This document shows positions 11,831 through 22,136 of a stretch of DNA of 64,000 nt, piece after piece (positions within the stretch are counted from its first letter, which is position 1; each line of letters opens with the position of its first letter). The DNA is from Hysterangium stoloniferum. Taxonomy: Eukaryota > Basidiomycota > Agaricomycetes > Hysterangiales > Hysterangiaceae. Location: assembly GCA_015178975.1 (NCBI GenBank), contig WHVD01000001.1:1922001-1986000 (forward strand), read 5' to 3'. The translations under genes and the position numbers were made by a program. The notes below the pieces were generated by a model. It did not search any database and was not told the origin of the DNA. It saw only the letters and a list, made by a program, of their open reading frames with translations.

Positions 11831-12649
11831 TCAGCATGTAAATCTGCCCTTAACCTCTAACTCATTGTCAAAAAATTCCGCTACTGCAGAATGGAGAGTC
11901 TCGATGGTATCTCCTTCCATGGGGAGTGGTAGAGGTGACCCAATGTTGACCCTTGTAGGATTCAACCCCATCATAACTTGATGTTGAAATATGAACAGAG
12001 TCCCTAATATTAAGTCATATGAATCAAGGTTAGCAACATCGAAATGCCAAGTACACTTTATGTTCTGATAAGAAAACTCAGCAGTAGCTGAATAATTCAT
12101 TTTTGACTGTGATCCGTGAACAGCCAACTGGATAGTAAGTGGTTTTACTAGTGGATCCTTGACTACCTGCAGCTGATTGACTAACGTCGTCAACATGAAG
12201 TCTGCAAGTGATCCACTATCAAAATTGATGTTTTGATATGAAAACTGAGAAGTCGCTGAATAATTGATTTTTGACCATGATACGTGAACAGCCAACTGGA
12301 TAGTAAGTGGTTTTACTAGTGGATCCTTGACTACCTGCAGCTGATCAACTAATGTTGTCGACATGAAGTCTGCAAGTGATCCACTATCAATTAGGGCTTT
12401 CACCAGTCATTGATTGATGAATGCCTCAATGACCACAGGTTTTGGCAGGCAACGAGTAAAGTCTTTTGGTTGCATTGAGGTATGCTGGACCATTTCAACC
12501 CCTTCATTTTGCAACTGACTCTTCTTCCTCTGTCCTAACACCTTTTTCTTAGGCATATGAGCAGTGTTGACAAACACAACTGCCCTTGACAAGTCCTCTG
12601 TGACTTCTCCCCTGGCCATGATATGTATGTGGCATGGTCCATTTATCAT
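11831..12649 (-). pseudogene. Retropepsin-like protease region with a tandem duplication
   Basis: Minus strand 12403-11831 begins ALIDSGSLADFM, with the DSG active-site motif of retropepsins and a hydrophobic flap-like region later (DLILGTLFI). The DSG segment occurs twice in frame, 56 codons apart. Upstream 12649-12407 is an open linker (PKKKVLGQRKKSQ) separated by a stop. Which DSG copy would have been functional is not clear; retropepsins act as dimers with one DSG per subunit, so a doubled monomer is unusual. Confidence 0.6.
12060..12395 (-). repeat. In-frame tandem duplication, 2 x 168 bp, within the protease
   Basis: 12060-12227 and 12228-12395 align end to end with an exact 168 bp offset (for example GTGAACAGCC at 12116 and 12284). 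About 20 differences separate the copies, so the duplication is not recent but preserved frame (56 codons). Confidence 0.85.
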
Positions 12650-12791
12650 GTTGGAGATGGTCCTTCATAACCAAGTACATTACTGATAACTCCCGGTCAC
12701 GAATCTGATACAATTTGGCAGTGAATCAGATGATAAATCGCTGTCCCTCCACCCCATTTGTATCCGTCAAGATGCCTGTCTTATAATAGAC
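12650..12791 (-). other. Gag-protease junction, much reduced
   Basis: A capsid-like core and zinc knuckle would be expected here in this element group. Only about 140 bp without a clear motif remain, so part of Gag is probably deleted. Confidence 0.35.
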
Positions 12792-14176
12792 TCAAAAACA
12801 AATCTCCAACAACTTACACATTGCTTCCTGGCAGTGTTGTCGAAAAGCTGGCATATCTTCAGTGAACCCAGGTATGTGTTCTTCTGGTGAGTTTTTCTTT
12901 CCACACTTCTTTTTCCCTGTTTCAGAATTCCTTTCCATAAAATCTTCTGATCCCGATCCTGAATCAGGTGCATATGTGCTCCTTCTACTGATTTCCGAAT
13001 CGGTGGATATACTGCTGGCTGAATCATCTGATCCATCACTACTAGATGGGCTGCTTGAGTCGGATGGTGGTCCGAACTTTCCTTGCCCTCCCACTGCAAA
13101 GTACCCGCCATCAGGCACTTGTGAGGGTTCTCGTACATACTGGTTCGTCACATTCTTATTGATCTGCTTTCTCAGCAACTGACGATTTCGCTTCTTGCTC
13201 TCCCCACCAGTGTTTAAACTCGGGGAAGCTTTAGTAGGTTTCTTTAAGGGACATTCACCCTCCAATCTCTCCTTTCCCTTAGGGGACTGGGTTGATGACT
13301 TGTTTTTAGATCCATCTGCTTTTGCAGGTTCTAACCTAGAGGAGGATGCTTCGGTTGTAATGGGTTCATTCTCGTCTACCTCAATGACAATGGCGCTTAG
13401 ATTTAGGGAGACATGGGGAAAAGTAACTGGACTCTCCAACCCTCTAATCACTCTCCTGGCTTTAGGTAATGTCCACATTTCTGGTAGCGGCCCCAACTGA
13501 TCTTCATCAGACTCCGAACAATCGGACCATCTAAACTGATCAGCCTGGCTGCGCTCAAGTGCCATAGCCTTGCACGCTTCCTGCTGCCTTTCATTGTCAT
13601 CGCCACTACTCTCCATTTCAAACCACTCTGGAAAAAGAGCGACTTTGCATGGATGAGAGGTTTCTCCTTTCGCAGCATCCTCCAGAAGGTCTTTTGAGGG
13701 GTGGCCAGCTCTTCAGGATACAATAGGTTATACTGGTATGTCCAGTTCTGAAGAGTAACCGGAGTACGGAGGTATTCATCAATAAGGGGAAAAAGCTCTC
13801 TCTCTCCCCCACTTTCAGACGATTCATTCGAGGCTTCATTACTGGGAGCATGGTCATTTCCACCAGCCGGGGCCATCGAGGAATCAGAGGTTATTGTCAC
13901 TACCTCTTCCGTCTCGGCATCACGGTCCATCCTTCCCTCTCTCCCCTGATGTGTAGGGAGGATTGGTTCGGGGCCCATGGCATTCTGAGGCGAAGAAGTA
14001 CTACTCACTGTTGCTACGGCCGGATCGTTCAACTCATCTACTACCACTGCTTGTCGAACAATTCTCTTGCTCCATATGGGGATTGCACTTCGGACTGTGC
14101 CTCGTCGAGTAACTGGTTGATTTATCTCGGACATTATGACGGTATTGGTAGGTTTTTGGTTTGGTAGTGTGCACAT
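12792..14176 (-). pseudogene. Gag-region polyprotein, frameshifted
   Basis: Two overlapping minus-strand frames: 14176-13448 (from the LTR-proximal ATG; MSEINQ in-frame start at 14134) and 13616-12792. The product is hydrophilic, acidic and Ser-rich (SSSPSSSDGSDDSASS) with a Lys-rich block (GKKKCGKK). No CCHC zinc knuckle is seen. The frame change lies about 13450-13620. Position next to the 5' LTR and composition indicate Gag, but there is no catalytic motif to prove it. Confidence 0.55.
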
Positions 14177-14192
14177 GTGTTATTGTTAAAAC

Positions 14193-14215
14193 CTAGTGGG
14201 TGATCAGTCCACTAG
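14193..14215. other. Inverted repeat in the gypsy 5' leader
   Basis: CTAGTGG (14193-14199) and CCACTAG (14209-14215) form a 7 bp perfect stem with a 9 nt loop, between the 5' LTR and the Gag start. It could be a leader RNA hairpin; short enough to be chance. Confidence 0.3.
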
Positions 14216-14262
14216 TAGAAAATATCAAAGAATACGAAATTGAAGACAAAATACTCAAAAAG

Positions 14263-14416
14263 TGTAAAGGTTCGGCTTTTAAGATAGTGTAATCCTTCGG
14301 TTTGAGCTTCTTACGAAGAGGAACGAGCAGAGTAGGAATAGGCTCCAATTCGAAATAACTACTGTAGCTAATGGGTGGTTTCCCTATTTATGCTCACATT
14401 CGTAGACTAAACCCCC
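14263..14416 (-). repeat. 5' LTR of the gypsy element at 8.4-14.4 kb
   Basis: Pairs with 8415-8567. It contains the shared AGCTAATGGGTGG and CTATTTATGCT, the latter on the plus strand. The right flank is not module B, so the element now joins two unrelated sequences, pointing to a later deletion or rearrangement. Confidence 0.75.
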
Positions 14417-14489
14417 TAGCAACAGATAATAGAAATGAAACAGTGTTCTGATCGGAAAATTATCTACCCTCTCTTTACCCCCTGAGACA

Positions 14490-15392
14490 ATGGCGGTAGA
14501 CCGCTCCATGCCAAGTCCGCCACCAGGTCCGCTCCCATTACAAAAGCTTACCACAGCCAATATTGCCTATGCTAGAAGAATAATTTGCATGGGGAAGGTT
14601 GATAATGCCACACAGGCAACCAAGAAACTTATAGACATCATCAACACTCCTATTACTTCACAAACAGTGCATTGCCACCTCAAAACCATAGGCATGAGGG
14701 CTGTGGGAAAGAGAAAAAGGCCACTTCTCAAACCTCATCATTGGAAATATCGATTGGAGTTTGCAGAAAGGCATTTGGAATGGACCCTGGAGGACTGGAA
14801 GAGGGTCATATGGTCTGATGAGACTAATATTAATAGGCTGGGATCAGATGGAAGGAAATATGTGTGGAAAAATGTGGGTGAGGGATTAAATGATAGGTTA
14901 GTAGAGGGAACAGTCATGTTTGGAGGAGGAAACCTGATGATGTGGGGATGCATGGGCTGGGATGGGGTTGGGTTTGCAACCAAAATTGATGGGAGGATGG
15001 ATGCTGAGCTTTATGTGGAGATCCTGGATGATGAACTCCAGCAAACCCTTAAATATTACAACAAAACAGTGGCTGACATTGTGTTTCAACAAGACAATGA
15101 CCCCAAACACACCAGCAAAAAGGCCCAGAAATGGTTCACTGACCATGATGTTACAGTCCTCAAGTGGCCTGCACAATCTCCTGACATGAATTCTATTGAA
15201 CATCTGTGGAATCATGTCAAAAAGAAGCTGGGGGAGTATGAACAGTCTGCAAATAGTGTTCATGAACTGTGGGAGAGGGTGCAGAAGGTGTGGGAAGAGA
15301 TTCCAAAGGAGGAGTGTCAGAAGCTTATTGAGAGTATGCCTAGAAGACTTGCAGCAGTTATTGGAGCAAAGGGGGGCTATACTAAATACTAA
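14490..15392 (+). CDS. Tc1/mariner transposase (300 aa), open
   Basis: DDE-family cut-and-paste transposase. The catalytic core is complete: first Asp in VIWSDETNIN (about residue 109), second Asp in FQQDNDPKHTS (about 201), and Glu in WPAQSPDMNSIEHLW (about 237), i.e. a DD34-35E arrangement. The N-terminal part has a helix-turn-helix-like stretch (ITSQTVHCHLKTIGM). At 300 aa it is about 40 residues shorter than most Tc1 proteins, the deficit being at the N-terminus, so the first DNA-binding helix may be missing. The start chosen is the first ATG, just after the gypsy junction. No stop or frameshift is seen, in contrast to all neighbours, suggesting a younger insertion. Confidence 0.85.
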   Translation: MAVDRSMPSPPPGPLPLQKLTTANIAYARRIICMGKVDNATQATKKLIDIINTPITSQTVHCHLKTIGMRAVGKRKRPLLKPHHWKYRLEFAERHLEWTLEDWKRVIWSDETNINRLGSDGRKYVWKNVGEGLNDRLVEGTVMFGGGNLMMWGCMGWDGVGFATKIDGRMDAELYVEILDDELQQTLKYYNKTVADIVFQQDNDPKHTSKKAQKWFTDHDVTVLKWPAQSPDMNSIEHLWNHVKKKLGEYEQSANSVHELWERVQKVWEEIPKEECQKLIESMPRRLAAVIGAKGGYTKY

Positions 15393-15412
15393 TTTCTTGT
15401 AATAATAGCCTC

Positions 15413-15631
15413 AAAATAGTGTGCAACAAAACCCTTACAATGAGCTATTGGTTTGTGTGTGATGTGGACTTACCAAATAAGGACACGGTGCCTTGTGGCT
15501 GTGCATTTCTGGAAGGTATGATGTTGAAGTATATTACATAATATTTTCAGCAATTTACAGAATTTATTTCTGGAGGAATAGCCATGTCTTTCAAAAAGTG
15601 CAAAACATTGTAAGGGTTTTGTTGCCTACTG
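15413..15631. repeat. Inverted 20 bp repeat at the Tc1 right end (possible nested MITE)
   Basis: GCAACAAAACCCTTACAATG occurs at 15422-15441 and, inverted, at 15605-15626, where it is part of the Tc1 right terminus. The inner copy is preceded by TAGTGT, resembling a decayed CAGT end. The 219 bp between could be a small non-autonomous derivative using the same ends. Confidence 0.5.
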
Positions 15632-15633
15632 TA

Positions 15634-15880
15634 TATCATGGTTTGTATATATACACCCAGAATCTTAAGAATCACCTCTGTGTGAATACTGCTATAATCT
15701 GCATATTACATCCTATGTATCTACCCTAAGAATCTCAAAAATCACATCTGTGTGAGCTCCCTACATACTGACCCATTTCCATCAGTTAATACACAGAATC
15801 TTAAGATGCCTTAATGACATGTAGTGCCCAGTCCACTCACGTTTAATTTCATCCTAAATTCCCACCTTGCTTAACTCCGG
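15634..15880. other. No gene; short imperfect direct repeats
   Basis: AGAATCTTAAGAATCACCTC-like segments recur about 15660, 15728 and 15796 with divergence. Nothing else recognised. Confidence 0.3.
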
Positions 15881-16420
15881 CCCTAATGTCACATTGTCAC
15901 ATCAGCATTTGCGGGAGAGAAGGTATCCAAGTACGTCACAATGTAAGAATCCCTCTAAAATATATCGTGTTAGCTTGTAAATATCCTCAGTAATCTCATT
16001 CACCATGTCCCATAGTCCCAAAATGGTTTCTCTCACACTGGATGATCTAGTGCATTCGAGCCATTTTCATGTGTCCTCTGGTTTGGTGCCCAGATTACGG
16101 AAAACTTGGAAAAGTACATTGTCTTGTGCATTACTGTAGCCCAAGAATGCAGCAATGCTGGCATTCCTGGACATAAATGTGATTGGACTACTTGGGTTAT
16201 TTAATCTGATGTGTGACATTCTTACCACACATCTTGATAGGAAATGCAGTAATGAGTCGATTGTTACCATTCGGCTTGTCTGCCATGAGATCTGGTCATT
16301 TGCCGGCATGTGAAGGTGTTCTAGCCACATTCCTGCATCAAAACTCGACAAAGCCCCCAGACTTGACATACTGTCACATTCTGCCAATTTGTCACTCTTT
16401 GTCACATAGATGATAAGCAA
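15881..16420 (-). pseudogene. Module A C-terminal fragment
   Basis: Minus strand: the exon reading SSPITFMSRNASIAAFLGYSN, AQDNVLFQVFRNLG, then SSDVRETILG-like sequence in a shifted frame, and the intron-like junction around 15900. It corresponds to 22137-22480 and 47885-48240. Upstream exons are absent; beyond 16245 the sequence is not A. A truncated duplicate. Confidence 0.5.
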
Positions 16421-17300
16421 GTTGTAATATCGGTGTAATCATTGAATAAATGACAGTATTTTATCCACACATTAGAATGATGTAATGTAATTTATATATA
16501 ACATACATTCCAAGCATGCAAAAACCAGTTACCTCAAATCTCTAGGCATACCCAAACACCATCAATTGCAATTGCATGATACATTGGTGATGGCACACGT
16601 CTTTGGTGCGATACCAGTGTTTGGGGCTGGTGTAGGATCGGGTTCACTCAGGATCGCAGACTATAAATCGAGGCAGTCCACACTTGAATGAGTTCGAGGG
16701 TTGGGTAGATCGCAGAGTCCTGTGCTATATTGGTGGAGAGTTTCCTTAGTGAGTACTTATGCTTTACTTTTTGTTTATCTTTTTCTAACCTGCTTATCTA
16801 GTCCAATCTCATAAGGCCGTGTCATTTATCCAGACAGTATCTATGCCTATCTAAACATGCGATGCACCAAATTCGAGTGTTTTTGCACATTGTTGTTGCC
16901 TGTATTGCTATTTGTAGAGATGAAGACCGTTGCTGGATGAACCCGTGCATTCTGCTCTGATTGCAGCTTAAATGGTAAGTCGGATAGTGCTTATATATTG
17001 CACATTGTTTTCTAAATCATGCCTAGTCATTATTGATGAGAAGTATGTGAGTGTCAACCTTGTGGCAGATTATCCCACACAGGATAAAGATGGTGGTGTG
17101 TTGCAAATGTGTATGTAACAACTAAGATGATCTAATATCTTTAGAGCTGTCTCGCCGGTGTCTTATCACCATATTCCACCTCACACTCCTCTTCATAGGA
17201 GGGTACTTATAACAACTTGCAAGCGATCTTCTCTTGCATATGCAACGAGTCATCCTGTGGGAGCTGGTGAGTACACTTGTATAATTAATAGCTACCTTCA
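16421..17300 (+). other. Probable 5' part of a spliced gene; structure unresolved
   Basis: A TATAAAT-like box at about 16660 and several GTAAGT/GTGAGT donors suggest a spliced plus-strand gene leading to the zinc-finger exon at 17469. A candidate ATG at 16857 opens a 23-residue frame with a hydrophobic run (LLLPVLLFV). Donor-acceptor pairs are ambiguous, so no CDS is drawn here. Confidence 0.3.
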
Positions 17301-17312
17301 AATCTCACCAGC

Positions 17313-17688
17313 AATAGCATTGGTACTGCCTGGTATTCAAGCAGCCTCACGATCCTGACTTCAACGTGCGACTGGAACCCATGCCCTCACTCAGCAGCAC
17401 AAAGTAAATGCACCATGCTCACCCCTTTTTTCTACCCCCACTCATTTTCGTTTGAGCCAATCGATCAGTAGTCCCATCGGCGGAATAGTCGTTGGCCCAA
17501 GTCATAGATGGTGCTCAGCTCCCGCTGTTGACAGGTCAAGTTGTGATCATTTATCTCCTACCAGCAGCTTGGACACCGATCGAGATGGAAGCCCCGATAT
17601 ACTTGAATTTTGTGATGAGTGTGCTGCTTATTTCCCTCCCAAGGCATTCAAGGCTCATATTGCAAACTGTCGCAGCCATCGTGTGTAA
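17313..17688 (+). CDS. 3' exons of a small zinc-finger (C2HC-type) protein
   Basis: Two exons can be joined in frame: about 17313-17403 (reading LVFKQPHDPDFNVRLEPMP) and 17469-17688, with an intron 17404-17468 (GTAAAT...GATCAG). The last exon ends LEFCDECAAYFPPKAFKAHI, then ANCRSHRV and a stop: a CxxC-x12-HxxxC zinc-finger-like module. It is short, single-copy in the window and without frameshift, so it may be a real host gene among repeats. The 5' exons are uncertain. Possible nucleic-acid or protein binding; function not known. Confidence 0.4.
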
Positions 17689-17954
17689 TGTCTTGCCATG
17701 CAGCTTACACTCCTATTCTCATTGTTTATTCTCATTCTAATTTTTTTTAATAAGATTGTAAAGTACATATATTTCAATGCTACAAGATCAGGCTAGACTG
17801 TGCATATTTATAAGTGACTATATAGAATTACAGCAACTTGAGATCTAGGCGGCCAGACACTGGGGGCCTTACAGCGGAGTGGGGTCGACCTCATTTGATT
17901 TCACACTTGATGCCATCAGATCTGGAAGGACATACGCGAATGGTAACAATCGAC

Positions 17955-18850
17955 CTATAACTCTAGGAAATGAGGTAGCAGGCAAACTATCTCAAAAGTG
18001 TGATATGTTGCAAATGGTTTCTGAAATTCAACCCAGCCAAAACAGAACTCATACCTCTTTCTGTCTCAAAACCCAAGTGGGTCTCCCGCCTCATACATTT
18101 CGACCAAAACCGGCTTGCCATCACTTTCAGTCTTTGCTTCACAAAGTTTAACACTCCAGCACAAGGTGACCTGATGATTTCCTATTTTTTCATAATAATA
18201 ATCATTGTGGTTCGTGACCGATAAGGTGTGTAATAGTTGCAAGTTCTTCAGTCGATCAACTACTGTGTCATTACGATACGCTCACGGGCATGAGCTTTGA
18301 GATGACAGAACGGGTGTACGCGTTCACTAATATCGTTTCTGCCTCCACCCGTGGCGGATGACAATGGATCAAGTACCATGACGTACTAAGGGGGATTAGC
18401 CATTGATCGTCTTGCTGCAATAACGCTGCATCCACCTTCTTCCTCTTTATTGCATGTAGTCCCACATAATATTAAATCATACATTGTAGTTACATAGGCT
18501 GTGTTGCCTTTACTTATGCTCCCTGTGGACATCCCAAATTCTCCCTCGCCTGGACAATGTAATTCATCAACATAATCATTGAATCATTACACTGTTTTAT
18601 CTTTGGAAAGAGCGCCGCATAGATGTCATGGACTCTGAGGGTAACCATATATATCTGTTGCGCGCCGCTGCTACTCAAAGAAACCCTGGTACCCCCAAAT
18701 CATTCTAGACATTTATTACCAATCTTGACAGTTAGTTCCAAGTTAGAAAATAATATCCCATTGATCCTTCTCTGATACAAATCCTGCATGTTGCAGTGGT
18801 GCTTTATCGTGAGACGTTCTAATAGAGAGTATTTGCAACTAATAGATTAT
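17955..18850 (-). pseudogene. Module A partial copy with 5' flank
   Basis: 18850-18410 is the 5' flank shared with 3480-3890 and (partly) 53557-53617. 18410-17955 is the middle exon region (minus strand VKLCEAK-like, degenerate), closest to 52.85-53.28 kb. Stops and indels throughout. The N-terminal exons are missing, as in the 3.5 and 52.4 kb copies, so these three form a subfamily distinct from A1-A3. Confidence 0.5.
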
Positions 18851-19085
18851 TATGTTCACAGCAAACATATATGTATTGCATGTATGCGTGTATGCGTGCA
18901 GTTATTCATTATATAACGTACATCCCACATCCTCCATCATAGTGATCTGCTCGACAGACGGATCAGGCCCACTATCACTTGCCGGCGCAACTTTCGACTG
19001 CACCGAAGGATTATTGATGCCTGTAATGACAAAATAACGACGGGCGAACGACGGTGTCTAATATCATTAATGACACTCCTGGAAC
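18850..19085 (+). pseudogene. Family G exon (STDGSGPLSLAG)
   Basis: Plus-strand segment conserved with 42.84-43.08 kb: YNVHPTSSIIVICSTDGSG, PLSLAGATFDCTEGLL, then a segment open in the other copy as TTVSNIINDTPG. Several stops here. It lies tail to tail with the module C pseudogene on the minus strand at both loci. Family not recognised. Confidence 0.4.
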
Positions 19086-20820
19086 TTCCACATGTACAAT
19101 CAACAATACAGGAGCTGTTGGGTGCAGGTACAGGCCTGGGTGAGAAAGGATAGGGGATAGTATATGCGGAAGGCTGGAGTGTGGATATTGATTGGAGGGG
19201 TGGATGCCATGTCGCAGCTGTTTCCCAGATCCCTGAGTCCTGTCAGTCCTTGAGAGAAGACAGGCTCGAACCCATTGGGTGAGTATGACGTACCTGAGGA
19301 TGACTCGACTCTTCAAGGAAGGGACTCCCTCCTTGTCCATGACAAGCGTTGAAGAGAGAATAACCACCGCTGACCACGTTTTGTAGACACCCACCTCCCG
19401 TGCAAAACATTCGTCGCATGTACAACAAAGATGTCAGGGAAAGCCGCAACACATGCAAGTCTGAAAACACATCCACGACCTGGTCGGTATCAGCCTATAG
19501 TACTGAGACGACACTATGAAAGACTCACGTCTGCGGTGGAACTCCTACCTCGCACCGCGGGTACGAATAGTCAACCGCAGGTTACCCATCCTGTCCCCTA
19601 CGCAGTCACGCAGCTTCCCCCGTGCATACAATACCTCTATAAAGCCGGGATCGGATACCCACGCTCAATCATCATGCTCGTCCACACGATAGCGCAAACC
19701 GCCTTGAACTACATACACCGTGACTCTTCCTCCACCTCAAAGCAGAAGATGACAGTAGGCTCCGGCTCCGGGACGTGTGTTTAGCGTGTTGACGCAGGAC
19801 TTTAAGAATATATATGCGAAGAACTCTTGCGCGTCTTGCTGTTTCTTCATCGAGACTTGTTCGTGGATGAGGGATTTGAACATGGTGGGTTTGATGGGTT
19901 CTTGGAGTACGGGCAGTGGCGTCCAGGAAGGACGAGGGGACCACCGTCGATGGCATTGGTTCCACGGCCCCACGAGAACTTCGACGGGGGTAGGGACACC
20001 GGCGGTGCGAGACAGGAAATGGCTGCGACGGTGCAATAACCAGCCTGAACGGACTCGGTCCGCGGTTTTACGCATCTGGGAGTCAAAACGGGATATGGGG
20101 AGCTCTTCGGAGCAGGAACAGGCGCGGGTGAGAAGGATGAGGGATGGTATGTGCGGAAGGTTGGAAGTGTGAGTATCGATGTTGATGCCATGTAGCAGCT
20201 GTTTCCGAGATTGCGGAGTCCCGTCAGCCTTGCAGGGGAGACAGGCTCGAAAACATTACACGAGTATGACGGACCTCAGGATGATTCGACGACAAGAAAT
20301 GACCTCGTTCCGTGTCCATGACAAGCCCAATATCTCACTGTCGGCATACACTCATAATTGTCCTTCTCCGTGTCCTCGACAGTAGTAAGGTTCTTAAGCG
20401 ACGGTCCGCGACTGTTCTATCACCAACGCCACCAACTCAATCATCAAAACTTCCCAGCTCATACTCAGCTGCTCACAGAAGAAAAAAAACACCCTACTCA
20501 CTCGTTTCGGGTTCGGTTCCAGCATGCTCTTCACATACACGGATACCCAAGCATCCCACAATGCAGCTGCACATGTATCCGCGTCACATCGCCCCCCCAC
20601 ACTCTCTATCCAAGCACGGGAGGCACACGTCGATGCCTTCAAGTAGATTTTATTAGATCGCGTGGTTAGGAAAATAAGTGAAATCTTATTTCGATTGGAA
20701 GAAAGGAGGATATACTCTGCATCGTGCTGGGTCTTCTCTCTCCGAGGACTGGGAATGCGAGAAGGTCGGGGAAGAAAAATGAGGCGCAAGACGTAGAACT
20801 CCAGCACATGTCATTATATC
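19086..20820 (-). pseudogene. Module C1: Ubp14/USP5-like deubiquitinase pseudogenes
   Basis: Read from 20820 downward. A 5' spacer shared by all C modules is followed by a Cys-box exon (20232-20165) reading LRNLGNSCYMAS, then a QMRK segment, then EPIKPTMFKSLI and KKQQDAQEFFAYIF (about 19930-19810). These are the Cys box and the QQDAQEFF motif of family C19 ubiquitin-specific proteases, closest to Ubp14/USP5 (PTMFKxLI before QQDAQEFF). A second Cys-box exon near 19246-19178 reads NSCDMAS, a tandem paralogue. Frameshifts and stops between pieces rule out a functional product. The His box was not found. Confidence 0.65.
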
Positions 20821-20834
20821 ACAAAATGATATCG

Positions 20835-22095
20835 CTAGACATGAAGGGAAGAAATGTTCGATGGGTTTGATCGTGCCCGAGTTTAATCCTCCTCCCATAT
20901 GCACCTAGGTAGCTGAAAATAACTTATCCACCTTATCCAAGACGTTAATACTCATACATAAGGACAACATCGACGCTTACGGGTCTGGCTGAAATACCGT
21001 GTCCGGCCACACAGGGTCATTTATCCAACTGGGCTCCGCATCATAAGAAGCGCGCAACTGCACATCCAGGACAAGTCCCCCCGAGGGGCCAGAAATATAA
21101 CGTGGAGAAGTAGGTTCAAACAAGAATATGGTACGTGGTTCCACATCTCCGGAGTGACTAGATTACTCTGTCAGGCTCTGACATTGCTGAAGGGTGAAGT
21201 GAAACAAACAAATTATGAGGCATTTCCACAACCACTGTTGTATTAAAGTAGTATACTGTTGTCACAAAGGGGTCAATATCATTCCCAATAGACTTCTGTG
21301 CTTACTGATCATCAACTCATGTGGAAGGACACCCTTGATCCCATTTTCCTCTATGTAAAGTGGTGCGTATGCTCTCCACGCTTTCTGCACTTCAGACGAC
21401 GGGCCTAAGTCTGAGATATAGACACTGGGCCGGCAGAAATTTTTGATGTTGGCTTCGCAAATTTCATAGGTATATCTACGCGGCAGAGAACTGAGCAACA
21501 ATCGGGTCAGTGTGCTAGCTCGAAAAATACCTTCTCATTGGTTTTCCGCCTCGTATTGTTACACTCTCACTCTCGTCTATATATATAGACTCTCGCCCGG
21601 TGAGGTGAACACTAACCCCGATTAAGGGTTCTATCCCGAGGGTTTCAGAGAACCACCCATGTAGATTCCCACACACTACAAAATGGCCTGTAACTTTATC
21701 CCGATAGCCCACGTCCCACAAAGCGATGGACCCCAGATCTACATCCTTGATATAGTCCTCAATTGGTTCCAGAAACCCGAAGTCCAGTAGTTGATTGGCC
21801 AATTGATGAATGGTGTGCGCGCTTCGAAGTTGTTGATCCATTAAAGCAGTGCCGAGACGCCATGATTCCACAGCGAACACGAATAAGGTTACGATGGAGT
21901 CCGGTGATGATGGATTGATCCTAGAGTGACTGGGATAAATACCGGGATGCCAGCCCCTGTAGTGGGTACCGCTACGCAGTGTTCCGGTGTACACAAGCTT
22001 CAGATGCCGGCGATTGGCAGGACAGTCTGTGACAGTCACAATTGAATAACCGGTATTTAAAAACTGAAAACGAACGAGATCGGAAATTGCAATTT
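20835..22095 (-). pseudogene. Module B copy B2
   Basis: Continues copy A2 on the minus strand. 22039-21515: VTVTDCPANRRHLKLVYTG, then GTALMDQQLRSAHTIHQLAN, DLGSIALWDVGYRDKVTG, ESVTIRGGKPMRRYF. 21501-21262: PRRYTYEI...PLYIEENGIKGV...ISKHRSLL. 21150-20990: degenerate exon with VWPDTVF. 20930-20870: VHMGGGLN. The exons are the same as in B3 and B4. The family is not recognised; the regular hydrophobic pattern suggests a globular domain. It is the C-terminal half of the A gene, judging by order and spacing in three copies. Confidence 0.55.
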
Positions 22096-22136
22096 CGTTG
22101 TTTGAACAGAAATCCCCTAATTCCTATTGTCACATT

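Larger units (their letters stand above)
8415..14416 (-). mobile_element. Degenerate Ty3/gypsy (Metaviridae-type) LTR retrotransposon, about 6.0 kb
   Basis: Two direct repeats of about 153 bp bound it (8415-8567 and 14263-14416), both starting TGTAAAGG on the plus strand. Between them, on the minus strand, the order is Gag, protease, reverse transcriptase, RNase H, integrase, the Ty3 order. A GTGGGGG purine tract lies just inside the left (3') LTR. No matching target-site duplication is visible: left flank GTTCC, right flank TAGCA. The LTRs differ by several substitutions and indels and the coding region is broken repeatedly, so it is old and not autonomous. Confidence 0.85.
14417..15631 (+). 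mobile_element. Tc1/mariner transposon, 5' end missing
   Basis: The transposase gene is followed by a right end that reads, on the minus strand, TA then CAGTAGGCAACAAAACCC, a typical Tc1 terminus with TA target (TA at 15632-15633). The matching left end is not found upstream of the ORF; the gypsy LTR begins immediately to the left, so the left end was lost. Without it the copy cannot move on its own. Confidence 0.75.

Noticed and set aside
8415-14416. Target-site duplication for the first gypsy element
   Set aside because: Flanks GTTCC and TAGCA do not match; the two sides derive from different sequences.
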